DNA of 12,711 bases from an uncultured Prevotella sp. (GTDB taxonomy: Bacteria > Bacteroidota > Bacteroidia > Bacteroidales > Bacteroidaceae), in assembly GCA_937901345.1 (NCBI GenBank), contig CALCHM010000200.1, positions 1 through 12,711 on the forward strand, in the 5' to 3' direction. A program made the position numbers and the translations under genes. Shown here in pieces: positions 6,517 to 12,688 of this stretch (position 1 is its first letter; each line of letters begins with the position of its first letter). The notes below the pieces were generated by a model, which saw nothing but the letters and a program-made list of their open reading frames with translations, ran no database searches and had not been told where the DNA came from.

Positions 6517-7822
6517 AACTGTATCTTATCCATTTCAGAATTTCCTTCACCGTAGGTTTCTTGCCGTACATCAAAATGCCGATGCGATAGATGCGTCCGC
6601 TCATCCACACAATGAAGATGGCAGTAGCATAGAGTAGGGCAAGCGAGAGCAGTTCTTGCCAAAGGGGAACTCCAAAGGGAATGCGCACCATCATCACGAT
6701 GGGTGAGGTAAGTGGGAAGAGCGAACCATAGAATGCCAAGGGTCCGTCAGGATTCTCCGCACCATAGAGTGCCGCGTAGAGACCGAAGACCATGATGAGA
6801 ATTACGGGCATCATGAATTGCGAACTGTCTTCTTGTGCATTGATGCTTGCTCCAACAGCCGCAAAGAAAGAGGCATAGAGCAGATATCCCCCAATGAAAT
6901 AGAGGATGAACATAATGATCAATTCTGCAAGGGGAAGCGCACTCAGAATTTCAGTGACGGGGTTGCCAGCTTGCGCTTCCGCCATTGCCGCTTGCATGGC
7001 AGCATCGCCTCCCATCATCATCGGAGGATTTGCAACTTCAGGAGCGCCAACAAAGTAAGCAACTGCCGTGAGAATCCCTGCAAGCATGATGCCCCAAATG
7101 GCAATTTGTGCGAAACCAACAAGAGCAATGCCGATAATCTTACCCATCATCAGTTGGAAGGGTTTTACGCTCGATACCACAATCTCCATAATGCGGTTCG
7201 TCTTCTCCTCCATTACGCCTTGCATGACCATGCCACCGTAGGTCATTACGAACATGTAGATAATAAAGGTAAATAAGAAACCAACCCCCAGGGCAACGCC
7301 CGAGTCTGACGACGTTTCACCGCCATCTTCTGTCCATTTAATGGTTTGTGCACTGATGTCGGTTTCTGCTTCAGCAATGATTTGTGCAAGTCCCTCCACA
7401 TTGTAACTGGCCAATTTGTCTGCGCGCACCTTTTCAGATAAAATATCCTCCGTGAGTCGTTGCAAGTCGGCGGGCACTTCCTCAGAAGAATATATCTTGA
7501 GCGCCTCTGGATTTTCAACCAAGTCTTCGGTGATGAGAATCACCGCTTTGACATTCGCCTCTTCATCTCGAAATTCAGGAAGCACTTCGGGGGCAGTTAC
7601 AAAATGGTAACTTTCATTGTCCTCAAAGAGTGGCGCATATTTGAGCGTCTTATCCACAAGCATCACCGTGTGCTGGGTGTCGTCCTTAATAGATGCCAGC
7701 AAAAAGGGTGTAACTGCTACTCCCGCAATGATGAAGGGCATGAGGATGGTAAGAAGTATAAACGACTTCTTCTGGATGCGCGTAAAGAATTCGCGCTGTA
7801 TGATAATCAGTATTTTTGACAT
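6515..7822 (-). CDS. ABC-2 type (NatB-like) exporter permease
   Basis: This 435-residue membrane protein fits the NatB/YhaP branch of ABC-2 permeases. One membrane segment near the N-terminus (about 21-43) is followed by a soluble loop of ~130 residues on the far side of the membrane, then about five more segments (177-200, 228-258, 293-327, 337-354, 391-410). The cytoplasmic motif EEKTNRIMEIVVSSVKPFQL (205-224) is a hallmark of the family. The ATPase encoded 176 bp upstream in transcription is its evident partner. The substrate cannot be read from sequence; relatives export Na+, peptides or drugs. An unusual Met/Ala-rich insert (residues 266-288) lies between the third and fourth membrane segments. 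The ATG at 7822 begins the conserved MSKILIIIQREF start. Confidence 0.9.
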   Translation of the reverse strand: MSKILIIIQREFFTRIQKKSFILLTILMPFIIAGVAVTPFLLASIKDDTQHTVMLVDKTLKYAPLFEDNESYHFVTAPEVLPEFRDEEANVKAVILITEDLVENPEALKIYSSEEVPADLQRLTEDILSEKVRADKLASYNVEGLAQIIAEAETDISAQTIKWTEDGGETSSDSGVALGVGFLFTFIIYMFVMTYGGMVMQGVMEEKTNRIMEIVVSSVKPFQLMMGKIIGIALVGFAQIAIWGIMLAGILTAVAYFVGAPEVANPPMMMGGDAAMQAAMAEAQAGNPVTEILSALPLAELIIMFILYFIGGYLLYASFFAAVGASINAQEDSSQFMMPVILIMVFGLYAALYGAENPDGPLAFYGSLFPLTSPIVMMVRIPFGVPLWQELLSLALLYATAIFIVWMSGRIYRIGILMYGKKPTVKEILKWIRYS

Positions 7823-7838
7823 AGTTTTTTTAGTTAAC

Positions 7839-7945
7839 GAGTTGACAAGGTACGAGTAGACGAGAAGGGCACCGAGATAAACGCGTTTAGTAGATGAGTT
7901 GACAAGGTATGAGTAGACAAGATAGTTACCGAGATAAACGCGTTT
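7839..7945. repeat. Two 50-bp direct copies in the ABC gene spacer
   Basis: Copies at 7839-7888 and 7896-7945 both begin GAGTTGACAAGGTA and end ACCGAGATAAACGCGTTT, with about eight differences, giving a 57-bp period. They are followed at about 7966-8013 by a CT-rich degenerate heptamer run (ACTCCTC) that continues into the last codons of the ATPase gene. Part of this run is loosely complementary to the GAGTTAACGAGT words of the first copy. Confidence 0.75.
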
Positions 7946-7998
7946 CGTCCCGCATGGTATTACTCACTACTCGTTACTCACTCCTCACTCCTCACTTC

Positions 7999-8907
7999 TC
8001 ACTCCTCACTTTCTCCTACCACCTTCAAGAAAATCTCGTGCATCGTAGGCAACTTTTCGTTAAAAGTGCGGATGTCGAGCGGCTCAGAAAGCAGACGAAT
8101 GAGTGCTGTATTAGATAGCGCCTCCGACTTGCGCATTTGGTAATGGTCGATGCTGCCCACGCGATGGTGCGAAATGACTTCATAGTCTGCGCATGTTTTC
8201 AGTACGTCTGTTCCTGTACCAGAAACCTCGTAGATGCCCGAACGGTATTGGTTGCGAATTTCTTCTACATTGCCCTGCAATACCACCTTGGAGTGGTTGA
8301 TGAGCGCAATGTTGTCGCAAATTTCTTCAACCGAAGCCATGTTATGGGTGGAGAAGATAATCGTGTGCCCCTTGTCTCGGAGTTCCAAAATCTCGCGCTT
8401 CAGGAGTTCGGCGTTTACGGGGTCGAATCCCGAGAAAGGTTCGTCAAGGATGAGCAAAGGCGGTTCGTGAAGTATGGTGATGATGAACTGCACTTTCTGT
8501 TGCATACCTTTTGAAAGTTCTTCCAACTTCTTGTTCCACCATGGCATGATGCCAAACTTCTCAAACCAGAACTGCAGGCGTTTGCGCGCTTCAGAGGCCG
8601 AGAGTCCTTTGAGTTGAGCGAGGTAAATTGCCTGTTCGCCCACCTTCATCTTCTTATAGAGTCCCCGTTCTTCGGGTAGGTAACCTATGCGTGCTACATC
8701 CTCGGGGCGAATGGGCGCACCGTCGAAAATGACTTCACCTTGATCGGGCATAGTGATGCGGTTGATGATGCGAATGAGTGTTGTTTTGCCCGCGCCATTA
8801 GGACCGAGCAAACCGAAAACCTTGCCACGGGGCACTTGAATGCTAACATCATTCAGGGCAGTGTGTTGGGCAAAGGATTTGTGTATATTTCTTGCTTCTA
8901 AAAACAT
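7999..8907 (-). CDS. ABC transporter ATP-binding protein (NatA-like)
   Basis: This 302-residue ATPase powers the ABC-2 permease encoded downstream. Walker A is GPNGAGKT (35-42), the signature is LSKGMQQK (131-138), Walker B is LLILDEP (151-157) and the switch histidine is H188 in FSTHNMAS. In the Q-loop region the sequence is GYLPEERGLYKKM, the form common in the NatA/YhaQ branch. A C-terminal extension of ~95 residues ends with LPTMHEIFLKVV, as in DUF4162-bearing relatives. The start is set at MFLEARNIHKSF (8907); the 22 residues of in-frame extension come from spacer DNA. Its final codons (GESEE) are made of the same CT-rich repeat that fills the end of the spacer. Confidence 0.93.
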   Translation of the reverse strand: MFLEARNIHKSFAQHTALNDVSIQVPRGKVFGLLGPNGAGKTTLIRIINRITMPDQGEVIFDGAPIRPEDVARIGYLPEERGLYKKMKVGEQAIYLAQLKGLSASEARKRLQFWFEKFGIMPWWNKKLEELSKGMQQKVQFIITILHEPPLLILDEPFSGFDPVNAELLKREILELRDKGHTIIFSTHNMASVEEICDNIALINHSKVVLQGNVEEIRNQYRSGIYEVSGTGTDVLKTCADYEVISHHRVGSIDHYQMRKSEALSNTALIRLLSEPLDIRTFNEKLPTMHEIFLKVVGESEE

Positions 8908-8922
8908 GATGCTTTTTTTGTT

Positions 8923-9110
8923 AAATGAGAAAGGAAAAATGAGAAATCTGCGAGTAAGCGAGAGCAGCGCCAAGTTTACTTAAGCGTTGCCGAGCGTAAG
9001 CAGATTCAAGACCGCAAAGCGGGATTAAAGGAGAAAAACCATGCGGCGTGAGATAACAATTAGATAATTAATTTGTTGGGAGGTATTTTCTCCTTTCTCC
9101 TTTCTGATTT
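8923..9110. repeat. Inverted spacer arms between lpxH stop and ATPase start
   Basis: Arm 8923-8946 (AAATGAGAAAGGA, then AAAATGAGAAA) and arm 9087-9110 (TTTCTCCTTTCTCC, then TTTCTGATTT) are reverse complements over 24 positions with three mismatches. The left arm begins 16 bp from the ATPase ATG, the right arm ends 12 bp from the lpxH stop codon. The extragenic palindrome at 8945-9006 lies inside. Confidence 0.6.
8945..9006. repeat. 62-bp extragenic palindromic element
   Basis: AATCTGC (8945-8951) pairs with GCAGATT (9000-9006). Inside, GCAGCGC (8964-8970) pairs with GCGTTGC (8984-8990, one G-T pair) and AAG with CTT around a short loop. The internal halves GAGTAAGCGAGA and CGAGCGTAAG are related in sequence. 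The form is that of a REP/BIME-like intergenic palindrome; it occurs once in the window. Confidence 0.7.
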
Positions 9111-9121
9111 CTCCTTTCAAA

Positions 9122-9886
9122 TCAGGGTTCTGTTTCTCCCTCAATATATTGTTCCATAAAGAAATGTTCTCCATCAAACACGGCGTAGGAGAAAAGCGAA
9201 ATCCAATCTCCAAGGATGGCGATGCGTGCCGTGCGACTCAGCATAAGGTCGAGTTCGATGTGGCGGTGACCAAAGACGAAGTAATTAATGTCGGGGTGTG
9301 TTTTCAAGTAGTCTTTGGCGTAGATAATCAGGTGCTCCTTGTCTTCGCCCATGTAGGGAGGTTCAACACCATCCTTGCGTTTTAAGCGACTGTGTTTCGC
9401 CCATGCCAATCCGAAATCCATTCCCCACCGAGGATGGACGGAGGCAAAGAGGCGCTGACAGAGTTTGTTGTGAAACAGGCGGCGCAACCACTTAAACTTC
9501 CAGTCGTTGTCGCCCAACCCATCACCATGAGCAAGGTAAAACGTCTTGCCGTAGAGTTCTGTCACAACGCCCTCGCGATGTAGCACCACGCCACACTCCT
9601 TTTCCAAGTAATCGCCCACCCAAAGGTCATGATTGCCAATGAAGAAATGCACTTCTACGCCCATGTCGGTGAGTTCGGATAACTTTCCCAAGAAGCGCGT
9701 GTAACCCTTGGGTACAACGAGTTTGTACTCATGCCAAAAGTCAAACATGTCGCCCAACAGATAGACAGCACCCGCTTTATGCTTGATGCTGTCAAGGAAA
9801 TTTACGAGTCGGCGCTCTTGAGTGCGTGCGTGGGGGATAGCACGACTGCCTAAGTGGGCATCGGAAAGAAAATATATGGGTTTCAT
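9122..9886 (-). CDS. lpxH: UDP-2,3-diacylglucosamine diphosphatase (lipid A pathway)
   Basis: This 254-residue metallophosphoesterase hydrolyses UDP-2,3-diacylglucosamine to lipid X at the inner face of the cytoplasmic membrane. All five metal-site motifs are present: SDAHLG (D9, H11), GDMFDFW (45-51), GNHD (84-87), AHGDGLG (119-125) and GHRH (206-209). Length and motif spacing fit LpxH-type enzymes of Bacteroidota. The start is set at MKPIYFLSDAHLG (9886), since the family normally begins a few residues before the first motif; the 12 upstream in-frame residues come from the GAGTACAGA repeat. It lies between the Fe-S assembly gene and the ABC ATPase gene on the same strand. Specificity for lipid A precursor rather than another phosphoester is family-based. 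Confidence 0.82.
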   Translation of the reverse strand: MKPIYFLSDAHLGSRAIPHARTQERRLVNFLDSIKHKAGAVYLLGDMFDFWHEYKLVVPKGYTRFLGKLSELTDMGVEVHFFIGNHDLWVGDYLEKECGVVLHREGVVTELYGKTFYLAHGDGLGDNDWKFKWLRRLFHNKLCQRLFASVHPRWGMDFGLAWAKHSRLKRKDGVEPPYMGEDKEHLIIYAKDYLKTHPDINYFVFGHRHIELDLMLSRTARIAILGDWISLFSYAVFDGEHFFMEQYIEGETEP

Positions 9887-9890
9887 TTTT

Positions 9891-10036
9891 TTTGAGTACA
9901 GAGTACAGATTATAGAGTACAACTTTTTTAGATTACAGAGTACAACAGACAGAGTGCAGAGTACAACTGCTGAGCGAATAGTTTTTCAACGAGTAATTAA
10001 TCCCGGACGGAGTTGTACTCTGTTATCTGTACTCTA
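9891..10036. repeat. GAGTACAGA micro-repeats forming inverted spacer arms
   Basis: Arm 9900-9924 and arm 10011-10035 are reverse complements at 23 of 25 positions; each is made of two 11-base words, AGAGTACAGAT and AGAGTACAACT. Two further copies of AGAGTACAAC lie at 9937-9946 and 9958-9967, spaced 21-23 bp. The left arm lies 14 bp from the lpxH start, the right arm 3 bp from the stop codon of the Fe-S assembly gene. The spacer contains no supported gene. Confidence 0.75.
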
Positions 10037-10038
10037 TT

Positions 10039-10359
10039 TTACATAAATCCAAGGTCTAACTTCGCCTCTTCCGACATCATGTCCTTGTCCCACTCGGGTT
10101 CGAATACGAGATTGACACGCGCATCGGTAATCTGAGGTATTCCTGCCACTTTCATGCGCACATCTTCTACGATAAAGTCCGCCGCGGGGCAGTTGGGCGC
10201 GGTAAGTGTCATGTCGATATCCACAGCGTAATCGTCGTTGAGGTCTATCTTATAAATCAATCCCAAGGCATAAATATCCACGGGAATTTCGGGGTCATAA
10301 ACTGTTTTGAGCACTTCGATAATGCGCTCTTCTATTTGGAGTCTTTCTTCTGAAGTCAT
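10039..10359 (-). CDS. MIP18/DUF59-family Fe-S cluster assembly protein (SufT-like)
   Basis: This 106-residue protein consists of one MIP18 (DUF59) domain. Landmarks are DPEIPVDIYALGLIY (22-36) and MTLTAPNCPAADFI (50-63), which holds the conserved cysteine C57 in the T-x-x-x-C-P context. Family members such as SufT and the N-terminal domain of PaaD-type proteins help mature or deliver iron-sulfur clusters in the cytoplasm. The start is set at MTSEERLQIEERI (10359); the 13 in-frame upstream residues come from spacer repeats. No suf operon genes are in the window, so its link to that system rests on family membership. Confidence 0.85.
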   Translation of the reverse strand: MTSEERLQIEERIIEVLKTVYDPEIPVDIYALGLIYKIDLNDDYAVDIDMTLTAPNCPAADFIVEDVRMKVAGIPQITDARVNLVFEPEWDKDMMSEEAKLDLGFM

Positions 10360-10371
10360 AGTTTGTGTAGC

Positions 10372-10494
10372 GTACTGAGCACAGTGTACTGAGTACAACT
10401 TTTAAGCGTTTTAAGTTTTTAGAGTATCATAAGCGGAGTAAAATCAGCGCAAACAATCCGCACGGAGTTGTATGCTGAACTCTGTTATCTGTAC
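10372..10494. repeat. Inverted spacer arms between radC stop and Fe-S gene start
   Basis: Arm 10372-10400 (GTACTGAGCACAGTGTACTG, then AGTACAACT) and arm 10466-10494 (AGTTGTATGCTGAACTCTG, then TTATCTGTAC) are reverse complements at about 21 of 29 positions without gaps. The right arm shares CGGAGTTGTA and CTCTGTTATCTGTACTCTAT with 10008-10036 in the neighbouring spacer, apart from a 7-base insertion. The arm ends one base before the radC stop. Confidence 0.65.
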
Positions 10495-10495
10495 T

Positions 10496-11188
10496 CTATA
10501 AATTTCCTTTCTCCGAATAACTATAATAGCCTTCGGACGAGATAATGATATGGTCGATGAGTGGAATTTGCATGTGTTCCGCCGCGAGTTTCAGGCGTTG
10601 CGTGAGTTGGTCATCCTGTCTGCTGGGCGTCAGATTTCCCGATGGGTGGTTGTGGCAGAGAATGATGCGCGATGCTTTTCGCAGGAGTGCTTCGCGTAAC
10701 ACGCAGCGAATGTCAACGAGTGAAGCGTCTGTTGTTCCTTTACCTACAAGTACGATGTCGATGAGTTTCAACGAGATGTCAAGTAGTATGGCGTGGCATT
10801 CTTCGTGTGTCAAGTCGCGCATGTATTCTTTGAGTAAGTCTACCGCAGCCTGTGCAGAGTCAATCTTCTTTCGTTCACGCGCTTTTTCTTCCGACCTGCG
10901 CTTGCCGAGTTCGCAGGCAGCCTTGATGGTAATTGCCTTGGCTGGTCCGATTCCTTTGTAGCGCTGTAGTTCGGCGATAGTGAGTTTCCCCAATTCGTAA
11001 AGGTTGTCGCCAACATCTGCCAGTATGCGCTTGGTGAGCGTCACAGCGTCTTCATCGGGCGATCCCGAACCTATCAGAATTGCCAGCAGTTCGGCTTTGC
11101 TCAGCGCCTCCGCACCCAGCGCTTCCAACTTTTCACGCGGTTTATCTTCTTCAGCCCATTGGGCGATGGTAAGTTTTGAGTGGTCCAT
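10496..11188 (-). CDS. radC: RadC family (JAB/MPN domain) protein
   Basis: This 230-residue protein is a full-length RadC homologue. An N-terminal helix-hairpin-helix region includes LQRYKGIGPAKAITIKAACE (74-93). The C-terminal JAB/MPN metal-binding domain has ILCHNHPSGNLTPSRQDD, with H179, H181 and D192 as the likely zinc ligands, and an acidic THEECHAILLD upstream. RadC was once thought to act in DNA repair; its true role is unsettled, and a metallopeptidase or nuclease-like role is only suggested by the fold. The start MDHSKLTIAQWAEEDKPREK is typical. It lies 26 bp after the glycosyltransferase gene, so the two are probably cotranscribed. The stop is TAG and overlaps the end of the spacer repeat. 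Confidence 0.92.
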   Translation of the reverse strand: MDHSKLTIAQWAEEDKPREKLEALGAEALSKAELLAILIGSGSPDEDAVTLTKRILADVGDNLYELGKLTIAELQRYKGIGPAKAITIKAACELGKRRSEEKARERKKIDSAQAAVDLLKEYMRDLTHEECHAILLDISLKLIDIVLVGKGTTDASLVDIRCVLREALLRKASRIILCHNHPSGNLTPSRQDDQLTQRLKLAAEHMQIPLIDHIIISSEGYYSYSEKGNL

Positions 11189-11194
11189 GAAACT

Positions 11195-11216
11195 AGAGTG
11201 CTGTACTCTGTACTCT
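11195..11216. repeat. Short GAGTACA-type hairpin between glycosyltransferase stop and radC start
   Basis: AGAGT (11195-11199) can pair with ACTCT (11205-11209) or with a second ACTCT (11212-11216). The words belong to the same TACTCTGTACTCT family as the two spacers to the left. The element overlaps the glycosyltransferase stop codon at 11215-11217. Confidence 0.45.
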
Positions 11217-12225
11217 ACTTATAAAAATTCTTCTTAAAAGCCTCGAACTCTCCGCGTCCCAATATGCAGCGTTCCCACCATGCACGGAGGAAACCTGTGC
11301 CGTAACCCGTAAGTTGTACAAATGCCGCAGCTACGGCACGTATGCCAACTCCGAGACTTTTTTCCGCAACACTTGCGTCAACAAAGATAACAAGCGCAAA
11401 GAGCAATAAAGGCGTGGTGCCAAAGAGAGTGAAGATGGGGAGTAGCGCACCAAACACGGATGAAAGCAAGCAAAGGGCTACTCCAATAGTGAACACTGCG
11501 GGCAACAGGTGCACGAGTTTCAACGTCCCCGGATGGCGCTTCGTCAAGTTGATGCGCGCAATTCCCGAGTTATGTACTTGCTTAAAGAATTTCTTGAGGT
11601 CCGTACGGCGCTTATGCCACACCCACGCTTCGGGGAAGAGGCGACACTTGTAACCGCCCTTGAAAATGCGTGTTGAGAAGTCGATGTCTTCGCCAAAGCG
11701 CATTTTGCTGAAACCGCCAAGGGCATTGTAAACCTCACGGCGCACTCCCATGTTGAATGATCGCGGGTAGAACTTGTCCAACTTCTTCTTCCCCCCACGA
11801 ATTCCTCCCGTGGTGAAGAACGACGTCATCGCATAATTAATAGCCTTCTGCATGGGAGTAAAACTGTCGTGCGCACGGTCGGGACCGCCAAAGGCATCGC
11901 AGGGATTTGCCTGCAATTCATTTTCAACCTCTTCAATATATTTCGGAGGACAAACGGCGTCGGAATCTAAGATTAAGACGTACTCGCCCGAAGCACGCTC
12001 CACGCCATAGTTGCGAGTTTGACCAGGTCCGCTATTGGGTTTTGTAAAATACTTTACGTCCAAACGGTCGCGATATTGGTCCACCACGTCTTTGCAAGGC
12101 ACGGAAGACCCGTCTTCAACAACAATTACCTCGAAGTCTTGACACGTTTGTAGTGTTAAACTTTCAAGCAGTTCCTGCGCCTCATCAGGGCGGTTATATA
12201 CGGGGATAATCACTGAATATTTCAT
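11215..12225 (-). CDS. Family 2 (GT-A fold) membrane-associated glycosyltransferase
   Basis: This 336-residue protein begins MKYSVIIPVYNRPDEAQELL, the classic GT2 start. Nucleotide-sugar residues follow: VVEDGSS (35-41), the TRNYGVERASGEYVLILDSD stretch with the metal-binding DSD at 87-89, and the acceptor-side GED at 178-180. The C-terminal third has two or three hydrophobic segments (about 237-262, 264-287, 291-310), then an amphipathic basic tail. It probably adds a sugar to a lipid-linked or envelope glycan on the cytoplasmic face of the membrane; donor and acceptor are unknown. The start at 12225 is clear because the 57 in-frame upstream residues are unlike the family. A TAnnTTTG element lies 6 bases before the ATG. 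It is the first gene of the - strand series. Confidence 0.9.
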   Translation of the reverse strand: MKYSVIIPVYNRPDEAQELLESLTLQTCQDFEVIVVEDGSSVPCKDVVDQYRDRLDVKYFTKPNSGPGQTRNYGVERASGEYVLILDSDAVCPPKYIEEVENELQANPCDAFGGPDRAHDSFTPMQKAINYAMTSFFTTGGIRGGKKKLDKFYPRSFNMGVRREVYNALGGFSKMRFGEDIDFSTRIFKGGYKCRLFPEAWVWHKRRTDLKKFFKQVHNSGIARINLTKRHPGTLKLVHLLPAVFTIGVALCLLSSVFGALLPIFTLFGTTPLLLFALVIFVDASVAEKSLGVGIRAVAAAFVQLTGYGTGFLRAWWERCILGRGEFEAFKKNFYK

Positions 12226-12231
12226 ACGTTG

Positions 12232-12239
12232 CAAAGTTA
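12232..12239 (-). promoter_or_regulatory. -7 promoter element directly before the glycosyltransferase start
   Basis: On the - strand this reads TAACTTTG, an exact TAnnTTTG match, and only CAACGT separates it from the ATG. The transcription start would fall within a few bases of the start codon, giving a leaderless or nearly leaderless mRNA. No clear -33 TTG is present at the usual distance. Confidence 0.5.
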
Positions 12240-12368
12240 CATCTTTTTTTAATTGAGAGCGTTTCAGGGGTTGACAAATGTATCTGAATGATAGGAAAGG
12301 CGTAGTCACCGCTTTTGGGCGCTTTTTTGCTTGAAAGTGTGGATAGAACATGCTTTTTAGGCATAAAT

Positions 12369-12401
12369 CAGTTGTCAACTGCGATTTTATCTTCAAATTT
12401 G
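12369..12401 (+). promoter_or_regulatory. Candidate promoter with 13-bp palindrome for the DUF456 fragment
   Basis: TTG (12372-12374) is followed after 19 bp by CAAATTTG (12394-12401), which matches TAnnTTTG at five of six fixed positions. The spacing is right for a Bacteroidota promoter and would give a leader of about 35 nt before the ATG at 12443. The -33 TTG lies inside the perfect palindrome CAGTTG-T-CAACTG (12369-12381), a possible operator. No gene is supported between 12226 and 12442. Confidence 0.4.
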
Positions 12402-12440
12402 CCTAGCAATGAAACGTTATTACGATTTAACAGAGATTCG

Positions 12441-12674
12441 TTATGGAATATATTTTGTTGACGCTTGCCGTTGTTTGTGCGGTTGTTGGTTTGGTGGGGG
12501 GCATTGTTCCTGCGCTGCCGGGTCCTCCCGTTTCTTACGTAGCCTTGTGGTTGTTGTGGTTGTATCCTCAGTTTGTCCCCCCAAGCCGGGGATGTACTGC
12601 ATTACGCTTTCACATGATGTAAACATAATCATAACAAGCAAAAGCAATGCTACAATTCTTAATTTGAAATTCAT
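12441..12674 (-). CDS. Small lipoprotein, C-terminal part probably not native
   Basis: The frame encodes 77 residues. MNFKLRIVALLLLVMIMFTS is a good lipoprotein signal peptide with the lipid-anchored cysteine at C21, followed by ESVMQYIPGLGG. A strong AAGGAGG ribosome-binding sequence (12681-12687) lies 6-7 bases before the ATG, which supports this start. From about residue 34 the sequence (TED, six T, then RLRKKRED and a Q/P-rich tail) is exactly antisense to the DUF456-like coding region, so the C-terminus is doubtful. The N-terminal half appears real; the gene may be truncated by the junction near 12575. Function unknown. Confidence 0.5.
   Translation of the reverse strand: MNFKLRIVALLLLVMIMFTSCESVMQYIPGLGGQTEDTTTTTTRLRKKREDPAAQEQCPPPNQQPHKQRQASTKYIP
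12443..12622 (+). pseudogene. Truncated DUF456-type membrane protein (N-terminal fragment)
   Basis: The frame encodes 59 residues. The first ~44 (MEYILLTLAVVCAVVGLVGG, then IVPALPGPPVSYVALWLLW) have the DUF456 N-terminal signature: a hydrophobic helix, a G-rich turn, the LPGPP motif and the start of a second helix. Full DUF456 proteins are about 150-170 residues with several membrane segments. Here similarity stops near LYPQF (about 12575), and the frame closes after 15 unrelated residues that are antisense to the lipoprotein gene start. No other + strand frame continues the family. It is divergent from the glycosyltransferase gene. It is either a real truncation or an assembly artefact. Confidence 0.55.
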
Positions 12675-12680
12675 AGTTTT

Positions 12681-12688
12681 TCCTCCTT
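12681..12688 (-). promoter_or_regulatory. Strong Shine-Dalgarno sequence of the small lipoprotein gene
   Basis: On the - strand AAGGAGGA lies 6 bases before the ATG at 12674. This is a near-perfect anti-16S match and stands out because the other genes of the window have A-rich or weak sites, as is usual in Bacteroidota. Confidence 0.6.

Noticed and set aside
6818..7276. + strand open frame opposite the permease gene
   Set aside because: His/Asn/Arg-rich shadow of hydrophobic coding sequence, no family resemblance.
9887..10038. MITE or insertion sequence bounded by terminal inverted repeats
   Set aside because: The arms look like terminal repeats, but no target-site duplication is visible, and other spacers have different arm sequences in the same position.
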